DNA of 64,000 bases from NCBI GenBank assembly GCA_900318395.1, contig ONKL01000005.1:1-64000 (forward strand), written 5' to 3'. The stretch comes from an uncultured Prevotella sp. GTDB taxonomy: Bacteria; Bacteroidota; Bacteroidia; Bacteroidales; Bacteroidaceae. The translations under genes were made by a program, and so were the position numbers. Under the pieces are notes generated by a model. That model was not told where the DNA came from. It did not search any database and was given only the letters and a program-made list of their open reading frames with translations. Positions 50,237-58,698 of this stretch are shown in pieces; position 1 is the stretch's first letter, and each line of letters starts with the position of its first letter.

Positions 50237-50921
50237 CGATTCTAAGAATTGAAAACATGTCCTTCGGACCGTACTGCTTGCGGAAGGCGATGGTGATATC
50301 CTCCTCCGCGTAGCCCAGTTCCTTCAGCATGGGCACGAGCACCTTCGCGGCATTGCGCTGTGCACTCTCCAGGATCCCCATCTTCGGAATACTCTCGATG
50401 ATGGCCTTTCGCCCTTGCTGCTGATAGTCAGCCAACTCGGCATCACTGAAGTCCGATCGTGTCAGAGCCACGTACTGGCGCACGTTCTTCTGGTCGATCT
50501 TCGAACTGGTCATACTGACCTGAGGGTCGGGCAGTACGATAGTGATTTTCTTGCCGTCGCGTTCGATATTCTTTTCCGAGAAATCACTGAAGTCGATATA
50601 AGCCTTCAGCTTCGCGTCAATGGGAATGGCAATCTTTCGGTCGGCCATAGGCAACTTGATGTCAAACTGTTTTTTCAGCAGCGAGCCTTTCAGCCTGAGG
50701 GCATCGTCGTGAGTCACGATCTTGTGAACACGATATTCTGCCGTGTAGAGCTTAGAGCATTTCTGCACCTGCATAATGAGCATGGGCACTGTGTCGATGC
50801 CCTGGGCGATGGCTGCCTCCTGTTTGGCATCATCATCACTCTGCACCCGCCAGTCACCGCAGAAGTAGAGTCCCCCCACAATCACCAGCACAGCCAAAAT
50901 CACTCCAATCACCTTCCTCAT
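50229..50921 (-). CDS. DUF4230 membrane-anchored protein, first copy
   Basis: A 230-residue protein with anchor 'MRKVIGVILAVLVIVGGLYF' and a DUF4230-type domain ('LIMQVQKCSKLYTAEYRV', 'RKIAIPIDAKLKAYID', 'ITIVLPDPQVSMTS'). It is related to the following copy but has a longer N-terminal part of the domain. The start ATG (50921-50919) falls within a GGAATG repeat unit and the stop in the GAGGAGTGAGGAA that begins the next tract. Part of a small envelope operon with the DUF4738 lipoprotein upstream. Confidence 0.8.
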   Translation of the reverse strand: MRKVIGVILAVLVIVGGLYFCGDWRVQSDDDAKQEAAIAQGIDTVPMLIMQVQKCSKLYTAEYRVHKIVTHDDALRLKGSLLKKQFDIKLPMADRKIAIPIDAKLKAYIDFSDFSEKNIERDGKKITIVLPDPQVSMTSSKIDQKNVRQYVALTRSDFSDAELADYQQQGRKAIIESIPKMGILESAQRNAAKVLVPMLKELGYAEEDITIAFRKQYGPKDMFSILRIEE

Positions 50922-51017
50922 TCCAAGTTCCTCATTCCACACTCCTCACTCCACATTCCACATTCCTCATTCCTCATTCCACATTCCTCATTCCTCATTC
51001 CACATTCCTCACTCCTC
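50919..51017 (-). repeat. heptad repeat tract between lipoprotein and DUF4230 genes
   Basis: About 13 GGAATGT/GGAATGA-type units run from the stop codon of the DUF4738 gene to the start codon of the first DUF4230 gene. Confidence 0.95.
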
Positions 51018-51569
51018 TTCCCCCGAAGTGGGAGGCAGACTGCCCGAGGTGTCAAGCTCCGTGTCAGGCTTGATGCCTACGGTACCGAAGTTGCTCACTG
51101 TCACAACCATGGGGACATACTCGTCGGTCTGTGGATGACTCACACTCGCTGCAAACACGAGCTGAGGCCCGTCCACCCTGTCGAACACCAGTCCCTCCAG
51201 TATTCCCGTCTGCCGGTAGTCATCATCGAGGAATTTCTCGAAGGCAGCCTTTGTGAAAGTTTGGTTGAAGAAGACGCTGCCATCCGAGCGCATGATGCGG
51301 ATGGTGATGCGGTTATCCACGAACTTCTGTCCGTTCTCGTCTTTCACCATCTTCAGACTGTCATCAGCCACGCGTCTCACTTCCACCTGATAATCCTTGT
51401 GCAACCACTCGATATCCTTGGTTTGCTTATATTCCTGCATACGGATAGGACCCTGCGGTTTGGGAGTCTCCACACGCTTCACGATAATGTCATCATTCTT
51501 TTTCTTCTGACCGCAACTAATGGCCAGCATGCCTGCAATCAGCATGATCAAGAGTTCATATTTCTTCAT
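51009..51569 (-). CDS. DUF4738-like lipoprotein
   Basis: A 186-residue lipoprotein with lipobox 'LAISCGQ' (Cys near 19). The mature part has a basic stretch, then strands such as 'YQVEVRRVADDSLKMV' and 'NRITIRIMRSDGSVFFNQTF', which fit DUF4738 proteins of Bacteroidota, and an acidic 'SGEEE' tail encoded by the beginning of the repeat tract. Function unknown, envelope location. Its promoter on the minus strand has a TATCTTTG box about 20 bases before the ATG. Confidence 0.7.
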   Translation of the reverse strand: MKKYELLIMLIAGMLAISCGQKKKNDDIIVKRVETPKPQGPIRMQEYKQTKDIEWLHKDYQVEVRRVADDSLKMVKDENGQKFVDNRITIRIMRSDGSVFFNQTFTKAAFEKFLDDDYRQTGILEGLVFDRVDGPQLVFAASVSHPQTDEYVPMVVTVSNFGTVGIKPDTELDTSGSLPPTSGEEE

Positions 51570-51623
51570 TTTTGTTGGTTTTTGGGTACAAAGATAGCGT
51601 AAAAAGCGCGGAACACCAAATTT

Positions 51624-51688
51624 CTTGAGTTATTTTTGACTATTTCTTGAGTTATTTTTGACTATCTCAGATTATTATTTTAACTTTG
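51624..51688 (+). promoter_or_regulatory. promoter with duplicated -33 segment, leaderless start
   Basis: A 22-base unit (TTCTTGAGTTATTTTTGACT plus AT) occurs twice in tandem, each copy holding a TTTTTGAC. The second supplies TTTG at 51657-51660, 20 bases before TAACTTTG (51681-51688). The ATG follows 4 bases later. Confidence 0.6.
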
Positions 51689-51692
51689 CAGC

Positions 51693-52214
51693 ATGAATAA
51701 GATGATATATGCGTGTGCTGCACTCCTGTGCATGACGATTCTCCTCGGTGCCTGCTCGGGAGGCCAACAGCCCCGATCCTATGTTGCTGAGCTCTCCAGT
51801 GATGACAGTATGACCATCCGATTGGGGCAATGGGATCTCACTCGATACCACAGTGACAAACTGGGGCTTGACATCAACTACCCCTCGTTTCTCTACCATC
51901 AAGATCTGCCCGAGGAGCCTGGACAGGAATTGTTCATGTATGAGGATATTTCCATTTCCGTAGTGGTCGACTCGCTGAAAGGCATGACCTATAGTGCCAG
52001 TCAGCAGATGATGGGCATGGGGGCCGATCTGGTCGAGTCGGGTGATGACTACAGCATCCAGGAAGGCTCCGAACAAGACTGGGACTACTATGGCAAGGTG
52101 ATGGATGATGACACCCTCCGCCTTGTGACCGTCATGCTCCGTTATGCTCCCCACCATTCTGAGGCTGTTGAGCCGCTCCGCGAATGGGTTAAGAACTTTA
52201 GATTAAAGCCATGA
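51693..52214 (+). CDS. unknown lipoprotein
   Basis: A 173-residue lipoprotein (lipobox 'LLGACSG', Cys near residue 21). The mature domain contains 'LDINYPSFLYHQD' and 'LRLVTVMLRYAPHHSE', the pattern of a small alpha/beta domain resembling PsbP/DUF1795-like envelope proteins, but that is only an impression. ATG 51693 sits 4 bases after the -7 box. It overlaps the transporter gene by an ATGA, so the two are coupled. Confidence 0.7.
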   Translation: MNKMIYACAALLCMTILLGACSGGQQPRSYVAELSSDDSMTIRLGQWDLTRYHSDKLGLDINYPSFLYHQDLPEEPGQELFMYEDISISVVVDSLKGMTYSASQQMMGMGADLVESGDDYSIQEGSEQDWDYYGKVMDDDTLRLVTVMLRYAPHHSEAVEPLREWVKNFRLKP

Positions 52215-53152
52215 AACGTCTCTGCAAACTGATCTCCGATTATATGGGCGTGCTGGTGCTGCTGGCCGCAGTGGTAGCCATGCTGTGGCCTGAGGCTTTC
52301 TGCCATATCAAACCTACTGTTATCAATCCCCTTCTGGGAGTCATCATGTTCGGTATGGGTCTGACACTGCGATGGGATGATTTCCGTGTGGTGTTCAGTC
52401 GCCCGCGTGATGTTGTCTTGGGATGTGCCGCCCAGTTCACGGTCATGCCCTTGCTGGCTTATGCGCTGGCCCATGTCTTCGCCCTCGACGAAGCTCTCAC
52501 GGTGGGTGTGGTTCTTGTGGGCTGTTGTCCTGGAGGCACTGCTTCTAATGTCATTACCTATCTGGCCAAGGGCGACCTTGCCCTGAGTGTCGGCATGACG
52601 GGTGTCTCCACGTTGCTGGCTCCTGTGCTGACGCCACTGCTCGTATGGCTCTTGGCGGGCAAGACCGTTGATGTCGATGTGGCTGCCATGTTCCTGAGTA
52701 TCCTCTGGGTAGTGATCCTGCCTATAGTCGCTGGTCTTCTGGTTAAGCGGCTGTGGCCTCGACAGACTGAGCGCGTCACTGCCTATCTGCCTGCCCTGTC
52801 GTCGGTTTCTATCGCTTCGATTGTGCTCATTGTCATCTCTGCCAGTGCCCACAAACTGCTGACGGGTGGAATGATTATCATCTTGGTAGTCATGCTTCAT
52901 AATATCCTTGGTCTGACTGTCGGCTACCTGATAGCCAGATTGTTGCACCTCTCTGCACCCAAGCGTCGTGCCCTGAGCATCGAGGTGGGCATGCAGAACT
53001 CAGGCCTGGCCTCCAGCTTGGCCACACTCCACTTTGCAGCCTATCCCATGGCCACCATCCCTGGAGCTGTCTTCAGTGTCTGGCATAACATCAGCGGTGC
53101 CATTGTAGCCCGCCTTTATGCCCGCTCTTCGGATGAACGGCCGCTTACTTGA
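52211..53152 (+). CDS. BASS-family sodium symporter (bile acid:Na+ type)
   Basis: A 313-residue inner-membrane protein with 9-10 helices. Family motifs: 'PLLGVIMFGMGLTLRWDDF', 'VGCCPGGTASNVITYLAKGD' and 'ALSIEVGMQNSGLASSLA', the last two being the crossing-helix sodium sites. Bacterial members import pantoate, keto acids or other organic anions; the name bile acid symporter is historical. It is coupled to the upstream lipoprotein by a 4-base overlap and overlaps the convergent EptA-like gene by 8 bases. Confidence 0.93.
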   Translation: MKRLCKLISDYMGVLVLLAAVVAMLWPEAFCHIKPTVINPLLGVIMFGMGLTLRWDDFRVVFSRPRDVVLGCAAQFTVMPLLAYALAHVFALDEALTVGVVLVGCCPGGTASNVITYLAKGDLALSVGMTGVSTLLAPVLTPLLVWLLAGKTVDVDVAAMFLSILWVVILPIVAGLLVKRLWPRQTERVTAYLPALSSVSIASIVLIVISASAHKLLTGGMIIILVVMLHNILGLTVGYLIARLLHLSAPKRRALSIEVGMQNSGLASSLATLHFAAYPMATIPGAVFSVWHNISGAIVARLYARSSDERPLT

Positions 53153-54689
53153 AAATGTCGAAATTGGGGTCGTATGCAGGTGACTGGATCGACAGCAGGT
53201 TGAGAATGGAGTGGAAGATGAAATGCTGTTCGAGCACCTTCGGCAGTTCGTCTGCTGTCTTGTATTCTCTGTAATCTTTCGAGGTCCATACGAGGAACGG
53301 TATTTCATACTGCTCCTTGGGTGCCAGTCGCATGGGCAGACCGTGCATGAACATCTTGTTCTCACCCAGCGACTCGCCGTGATCGGAGATGAAGATCATC
53401 GCACGCTTCCAGTCGCTCATGCCGCGTAATGTCTTGATGAGGCTGTCCAACAGATAGTCGGTGTAGAGGATGGAATTATCGTAGGCATTGACCAGTGTAC
53501 CGACATTCTTTTCGCCTTCTTCTACGTTTCTGGCCACAGGTTTATACATCTCGAACTCCTTGGGATATTTGTCGGCATAGTTCGGACCATGACTGGTACT
53601 GGTGTGCAGCACGATGAGCACCTTGTTCTTCTGACTGGATAGTATGCGCTCACGCAGCCCGTGAAGGAGGATGTTGTCATAGGTGTTAGGCACGCCGTAT
53701 TGCTTGCCGAGTTCTGGGTCGGTGATGTACTGCCCTTCACCGATATGGATGGGCGGCTCACCCCAGTTGGAGGTGCGCCATGTGACATCTGCTCCTGTGC
53801 GGTAGGCATAGTTGGGCAGCAGTTCATAGAGGTCGTCGCTGTTCTTGGGTTCCAGAATGGCTTTCGTGCCTGCAGTGGTGTAAGTGGCGCACGAATTGGC
53901 CTGATATACCTTCAGATCTTCTACCTTCGACAACAGAGGATTGTTCTTGCGTGCATAGCCGTAGAGCTGGAAGTTGGCCTTACGTGCCGACTCACCAATG
54001 ACGAGTACCACTACGGCCTTCTCGTCATCCATGATCTTGCCGTCGGGCAGTTTGATCTCCTCGGCTTGTTCCTCCTGACTGAAGCTGATGACACGGCCTG
54101 TGTTCACCAGATAGGACCAAGGCTGCAAGAGCCCTCCCAGTTCTGTGTCGTGCTGACTGATCCACAGTGTCTGGCTGATATTCATGGCAGCGGTGATGAG
54201 GATGATGACCAATGAACTGCCGCAGTAGATGCCCAGTTTCTTGGCTTTGCCGATGACCACTGGCTGCAACAGACAGAACAGGGCAGGGAGCACGCCGCAG
54301 ACGAAGATGAATGTCCACAGCGACCAACTGAAGAATCCTGAGGCTTCGGAATATCGGGTATTGAAAACGTTCTCAATAGTTGTGGCATCGATCATCACAC
54401 TGTAGGTGATGATGAAATAGACGGCTGTTGCATTGATGATGGCGAGGATGGCCAGCAGGATACGCCCGACCATACGCAATAGGTACATCGTGAGATAGGC
54501 CATCATGAAGTGGAGCACCAGCATGATGACAACCAGCGAGGTCAACAGGAACAGGCGTCCTCCCGCTGTCGCATTGCTGGTTTCGGCTACATAATTAAAG
54601 AAAGGTATGTTGTATAACAACAGTGTTGCTATGCTGAGGATGCACGAAAAGGTAAAAAGCGAAATGGGCTTGCGTGAAAATTTCATCAT
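53145..54689 (-). CDS. EptA-like phosphoethanolamine transferase
   Basis: A 514-residue inner-membrane enzyme. Five N-terminal membrane helices (to about 170) lead to a periplasmic alkaline-phosphatase/sulfatase fold with 'VLVIGESARKANFQLYGY', the nucleophile Thr in 'ATYTTAGTKAI' and metal ligands in 'FISDHGESLGE'. EptA-type enzymes move phosphoethanolamine from phosphatidylethanolamine to lipid A or core sugars and raise resistance to cationic peptides. The coupled PAP2 gene suggests lipid A as the target. An ATGA overlap joins the two genes. Confidence 0.9.
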   Translation of the reverse strand: MMKFSRKPISLFTFSCILSIATLLLYNIPFFNYVAETSNATAGGRLFLLTSLVVIMLVLHFMMAYLTMYLLRMVGRILLAILAIINATAVYFIITYSVMIDATTIENVFNTRYSEASGFFSWSLWTFIFVCGVLPALFCLLQPVVIGKAKKLGIYCGSSLVIILITAAMNISQTLWISQHDTELGGLLQPWSYLVNTGRVISFSQEEQAEEIKLPDGKIMDDEKAVVVLVIGESARKANFQLYGYARKNNPLLSKVEDLKVYQANSCATYTTAGTKAILEPKNSDDLYELLPNYAYRTGADVTWRTSNWGEPPIHIGEGQYITDPELGKQYGVPNTYDNILLHGLRERILSSQKNKVLIVLHTSTSHGPNYADKYPKEFEMYKPVARNVEEGEKNVGTLVNAYDNSILYTDYLLDSLIKTLRGMSDWKRAMIFISDHGESLGENKMFMHGLPMRLAPKEQYEIPFLVWTSKDYREYKTADELPKVLEQHFIFHSILNLLSIQSPAYDPNFDIFK

Positions 54690-55354
54690 TCTATCTCATT
54701 CTTTTTGAGTTTCAGGATCTTCTCTCCTGCAAAGTAGAACATCAGGCACGGGGTTGCAAAACCGATGATGCTGCCCACGCATATATCCGACAGAAAGTGC
54801 TGTGAGAGGTAGACACGTGAGAAAGCCCCCAGCGCAGCAAGTGCCAGCAGCATCAGTAACACCAGACCAATAAGGAATCTTTTCTGGTGGTCTTGTTCCG
54901 ATATATGTCTGTAGCGATATGCCAGAAGGAGTGCTATGCATGTAAAGAAGACGAAGAATGTAGAGGAGTGACCTGATGGGAAAGAGTTTCCTGAATACAG
55001 ATTGATGCCCTCCACCACAGGCAGGGGTGAATGGTAACCCTCGAACGCTGCTTCTGGGCGCGGACTGCTGAACAGGTGTTTCAGGAGCTGTAGGAACGCT
55101 CCTCCCGACAACTCACAGAGACCGAAGAAGATGGTCAGCCTGTATTCTTTCCAGAATACGGGCAGCAGTGCCAATATGTAGATGGGCCATTCCGCCAAGA
55201 TGGAGTAATAGGTGAAAAAGGTATCCAGTATAGGGGAGTGGTGAGAGTTCAGCATCAGATGGAGCTCCAGTTTGGGGTGGACATACATCAGCCCCAGTAC
55301 AACGATCAGTAGCACCAGATATCCTATGCCATAAACAGCAAATGTTTTCTTCAT
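54686..55354 (-). CDS. PAP2 phosphatase (possible lipid A phosphatase)
   Basis: A 222-residue membrane protein with about six helices and the three PAP2 motifs: 'KHLFSSPRP', 'PSGHSS' and 'SRVYLSQHFLSD'. PAP2 enzymes remove phosphate from lipids such as lipid A (LpxE/LpxF), undecaprenyl or phosphatidylglycerol phosphate. Coupling to an EptA-like gene favours lipid A: one enzyme strips a phosphate and the other adds phosphoethanolamine. The ATG is 4 bases after a TACCTTTG box, so the mRNA is probably leaderless. Confidence 0.88.
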   Translation of the reverse strand: MKKTFAVYGIGYLVLLIVVLGLMYVHPKLELHLMLNSHHSPILDTFFTYYSILAEWPIYILALLPVFWKEYRLTIFFGLCELSGGAFLQLLKHLFSSPRPEAAFEGYHSPLPVVEGINLYSGNSFPSGHSSTFFVFFTCIALLLAYRYRHISEQDHQKRFLIGLVLLMLLALAALGAFSRVYLSQHFLSDICVGSIIGFATPCLMFYFAGEKILKLKKNEIE

Positions 55355-55358
55355 GGCG

Positions 55359-55366
55359 CAAAGGTA
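55359..55366 (-). promoter_or_regulatory. -7 box of the PAP2/EptA operon
   Basis: TACCTTTG on the minus strand, then GCGC and ATG. The spacing is identical to that of trmO and the lipoprotein at 51693. Confidence 0.65.
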
Positions 55367-55408
55367 AGCATTTTCTCTGTAATCCCCAAAGATTTCACTT
55401 GATTTCTT

Positions 55409-56470
55409 CTAATTATATCTTCTTCTGCGACTCATGACGAAGTAAGCCAGCAGAAGGATGGTCAGTGCGACAATGAGGGTGATGCCGATGTGGGTGTAGA
55501 GCTTGATCCTTTCTCCAGTGATGCGCTGCTGATCCATCTGGATATCCTGATTGATATCGTTGATGGTGAGTGTGGAGATCTCGTTGTTACGCTTGTCCTT
55601 GGCTTGGATGAGCTTATAGAGAGTCTCGTTCTCAGCCTTCGTGTCGCCACTGAGTTTGTAGATGGCTGCCAGGAGATAGAGTCGAGGCACATCGAGACTG
55701 ATGGAGTCACAGGCTTTCACCGCCAGGTCGAAGTCGCCATCAAACACGTGACGCCCCATCTTGATGTATTTCCAGTACATCGAGAGTTCCTCTTGTGGGC
55801 TCTCGCTACGTATCTTCATAATCTCCTGATAGCACTCCTCGAAGATTTTCTTGTCATTACGGCCGATGGCTACCATCGCTTTCAGCGAGAGCGAGCTGCA
55901 GCGCTCGCGTGGGGTCTGGGCGATGGAGAGGGCTTTGTCGGCCCAGTTGTAACCGTCGGGTCCTTCATCGGGATCTTCGAAGATGCTGATGTTGGTCAGT
56001 GTCTGGTAGATGTTGAGCAACTCGTGGTCATTGGTGCCAGGCTTGATGGCATTGGCTGCCTTCAGGAGGTATTTCTTGCTGAGCTCATTTTCATCACGCG
56101 AACCGTAGAAGATACCTAACAGGAAATCGACCATGTAATAGTAATCCTCAGCATTGGCCTTGATCAGTTCGTCTTTCAACAGTTCGGTCTTTTGCAGGGC
56201 CTTGCTGTAGTAGTTGTGGTTGAGGTCGTAGATGATTTCGCGGTTCATAGTCCGGAAATACTTAGCCGGGTCATCCTTGACATGCTCGCGAAGGTTCTCG
56301 ATGGCCTTGTAGAACTCATAGTCGTTGTTGCCGACGAAATAGACCGACACAATACGGTCGAGTCGCTCTTCCTCGCTCTCGTCTTCAGCGTTCTGGGCAA
56401 CGAGGGTGATAGGACTGACCGTCAACATGATGAGGAGCAGCAGGGCTCGTAGAATAGTTTTGTTAGTCAT
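55409..56470 (-). CDS. TPR protein with C-terminal membrane helix
   Basis: A 353-residue protein with a signal peptide (cleaved near 'LVAQNAEDE'), TPR-like repeats through about 300 and one membrane helix near 325-345 ('IGITLIVALTILLLAYFV') ending in an Arg-rich tail. This is the sensor half of a TPR-type kinase without the kinase, as in the lipoprotein at 35617. It is 12 bases downstream of the HAD gene and probably in the pgi operon. Function unknown. Confidence 0.75.
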   Translation of the reverse strand: MTNKTILRALLLLIMLTVSPITLVAQNAEDESEEERLDRIVSVYFVGNNDYEFYKAIENLREHVKDDPAKYFRTMNREIIYDLNHNYYSKALQKTELLKDELIKANAEDYYYMVDFLLGIFYGSRDENELSKKYLLKAANAIKPGTNDHELLNIYQTLTNISIFEDPDEGPDGYNWADKALSIAQTPRERCSSLSLKAMVAIGRNDKKIFEECYQEIMKIRSESPQEELSMYWKYIKMGRHVFDGDFDLAVKACDSISLDVPRLYLLAAIYKLSGDTKAENETLYKLIQAKDKRNNEISTLTINDINQDIQMDQQRITGERIKLYTHIGITLIVALTILLLAYFVMSRRRRYN

Positions 56471-56482
56471 AATCAGATGGTT

Positions 56483-57205
56483 TTAGAAGTTTAGTTCTGT
56501 CCAGTGTTCGCTGAAGTCGGTCATGCTTGAGAAGATGAGGTTGGCTCCTGCAGCGAGTAGTTCGTTGTTGGGTAGAGGCCCCGTGTTGACGGCGATGGTG
56601 AAGATGCGGGCGGCATGACCTGAGCGCACCCCCAGAGGGGCATTCTCTATAACAACAGCCTGCCAGGGAGCGAGGTCGCCTGCCTTGTGGAGTCCCATGA
56701 GATAGGGGTCGGGCAGGGGCTTGCCTCTGGTGACATCGTAGGCGGTGGTGATATGGGCCTCGTCGACATAGTCGCCGAAATCTTTCAAGATACGGCTGAT
56801 GAGTGGGCGCTGACCACTGCCTGTGACTACACCGCACTGAAGTCCGCTGGCGTGGATCTGGCGCATGAGATCGAGGATGCCGGGCATGACAGGGGCCTCG
56901 GGCAGACTGTGGAAGGTCTGCGACTTGAGGTCGTACATCTTCTGGGCTTCAGCCTCGTCAATCTCTCGATGTTGCTGTCTGCGCACCATCTCGCGGATGG
57001 TGTCGACACCACGTGCTCCCTCAGTAGCGTAGGCATCATCAGCAGTCATGTGGATACCGTATTTTGCCATCGACTCCTGCCAGGCAATCGCGTGATTGGG
57101 CATGGAGTCGTAGAGTACGCCATCCATGTCAAAGAGCACGACTCTGGGGCTGAGTGCCTCAAAGTCGTGTTCTTCTAAGTATTTCTTAATCGCGAGGTAG
57201 TACAT
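56483..57205 (-). CDS. HAD-family sugar-phosphate phosphatase or mutase
   Basis: A 240-residue HAD hydrolase with motif I 'FDMDGVLYDS' (nucleophile Asp26, second Asp28), a helical cap, motif II 'VVTGSG', motif III Lys in 'RGKPLPDP', and motif IV 'VIENAPLGVRSG'. The layout is that of beta-phosphoglucomutase-like phosphatases. It begins one base after the pgi stop codon, which suggests a sugar-phosphate substrate such as a hexose or hexitol phosphate. Exact substrate unknown. Confidence 0.88.
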   Translation of the reverse strand: MYYLAIKKYLEEHDFEALSPRVVLFDMDGVLYDSMPNHAIAWQESMAKYGIHMTADDAYATEGARGVDTIREMVRRQQHREIDEAEAQKMYDLKSQTFHSLPEAPVMPGILDLMRQIHASGLQCGVVTGSGQRPLISRILKDFGDYVDEAHITTAYDVTRGKPLPDPYLMGLHKAGDLAPWQAVVIENAPLGVRSGHAARIFTIAVNTGPLPNNELLAAGANLIFSSMTDFSEHWTELNF

Positions 57206-58561
57206 TTATGCTTCTTTCGCCAGTCTCTCCTTGATAGCCTTTGATTCAGCTTCGTAGCCAGGCTTGTCGAGCAGGGCGAACATGTTCTTCTTGTAGGCCT
57301 CTACACCAGGCTGGTTGAAGGGGTTCACACCGAGCAGGTTACCACTGATGCCGCAGGCAATCTCGAAGAAGTAGATGAGCTGACCGAGGTAAAGCTCATT
57401 AAGACGAGGCATGGTGATGCGGATGTTGGGCACGCCACCATCGACATGTGCCAGCTTCGTACCAAGCTCGGCCATCTTGTTGACCTCATCTACGCGCTTG
57501 CCAGCGAGGAAGTTCAGACCGTCGAGGTTCTCCTCGTCATTGGGGAAGAGCAGCTTCTTTTCGGGCTCCTCGATACTGATCACGGTCTCGAAGATCGTGC
57601 GCTCACCGTCCTGAATCCACTGTCCCATGGAGTGGAGGTCGGTGGTGAAGTCTACTGATGCAGGGAAGATACCCTTCTTGTCCTTACCCTCTGACTCTCC
57701 GTAGAGCTGCTTCCACCACTCGCTCATGAAGTGGAGCTTGGGCTGGAAGTTAACCATGATCTCAATCTTCTTGCCACTCTGGTAGAGACTGTTGCGAACA
57801 GCTGCATACTGGGCAGCGGGGTTCTCTGCGAAAGGAACATCCTTGCCACAGGCTTTCTCCATCTCCTGGGCACCGGCAACCAGTGCCTTGATGTCGAATC
57901 CAGCGCAGGCGATAGGCAGCAGACCTACTGGAGTCAGCACAGAGAAACGACCACCTACGTTGTCGGGGATGATAAAGCTCTTGTAACCCTCCTTGTCAGC
58001 ACAGGTACGGGCAGCACCGCGCTTGGCATCGGTGACAGCCACAATGACCTTCTTGGCCTCCTCCTTGCCGCGCTGAGCCTCGCACTGCTTCTTCAACAGA
58101 CGGAAGGTGAGGGCGGTCTCAGTGGTGGTACCACTCTTTGAGATGTTGATCACACCGAACTTCTTACCCTTCAGGTACTCAGTGAGTTCGAAGAGGTAAT
58201 CCTCGCCGATATTGTTGCCGGCGAAGAGGATGGTGGGATTCTTCTTGTCTGCTACCAGCCATGCAAACGAGTTGCTGAGAGCCTCAATCACGGCACGAGC
58301 ACCCAGATAGGAACCACCGATACCAGCAACAACCACAGCCTCACAGTTCTCGCGGAGCACATTGGCACATGCCTGCAGCTCGTCGAGGAAAGCAGGTGTG
58401 ATACTGGAGGGCAGATGAAGCCATCCGAGGAAGTCGTTACCTGGACATGTGCCCTCTTCAAGTGCCTTCTGGGCCTCCTTTACTTTGGGTTCAAAACTCT
58501 CAACTGCGCCAGCCTCAAGGAAGCAAGCGGCTTTCGTAATGTCTAATTTGATGTTGCTCAT
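57206..58561 (-). CDS. pgi: glucose-6-phosphate isomerase
   Basis: A 451-residue cytoplasmic enzyme interconverting glucose 6-phosphate and fructose 6-phosphate. Signature stretches: '[18 protein letters not shown]', '[17 protein letters not shown]' (phosphate binding), '[14 protein letters not shown]', and near the C terminus '[16 protein letters not shown]' with the catalytic Lys. Its size fits the short bacterial PGI group. It lies between gpsA and the HAD gene, separated from gpsA by a repeat. Confidence 0.96.
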   Translation of the reverse strand: MSNIKLDITKAACFLEAGAVESFEPKVKEAQKALEEGTCPGNDFLGWLHLPSSITPAFLDELQACANVLRENCEAVVVAGIGGSYLGARAVIEALSNSFAWLVADKKNPTILFAGNNIGEDYLFELTEYLKGKKFGVINISKSGTTTETALTFRLLKKQCEAQRGKEEAKKVIVAVTDAKRGAARTCADKEGYKSFIIPDNVGGRFSVLTPVGLLPIACAGFDIKALVAGAQEMEKACGKDVPFAENPAAQYAAVRNSLYQSGKKIEIMVNFQPKLHFMSEWWKQLYGESEGKDKKGIFPASVDFTTDLHSMGQWIQDGERTIFETVISIEEPEKKLLFPNDEENLDGLNFLAGKRVDEVNKMAELGTKLAHVDGGVPNIRITMPRLNELYLGQLIYFFEIACGISGNLLGVNPFNQPGVEAYKKNMFALLDKPGYEAESKAIKERLAKEA

Positions 58562-58589
58562 AGATCTTGTTTGTTTTATTTGTTAATAT

Positions 58590-58698
58590 ATATCTTTTTG
58601 TTCTTTATTATTTGTCCTTTTGTCCTTATTATCTAAAAAATATGTTCTTTTGTTCTTATTATCTAAAAAATATGTTCTTTTGTTCTTCTGTCTAAATT
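58590..58698. repeat. AT-rich dispersed repeat, tandem copies between gpsA and pgi
   Basis: Units of the form TTATTATCTAAAAAATATGT plus TCTTTTGTTC repeat about two to three times with a diverged copy at the left. Related inverted copies lie at 59709-59788 and 62698-62822. Confidence 0.8.
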
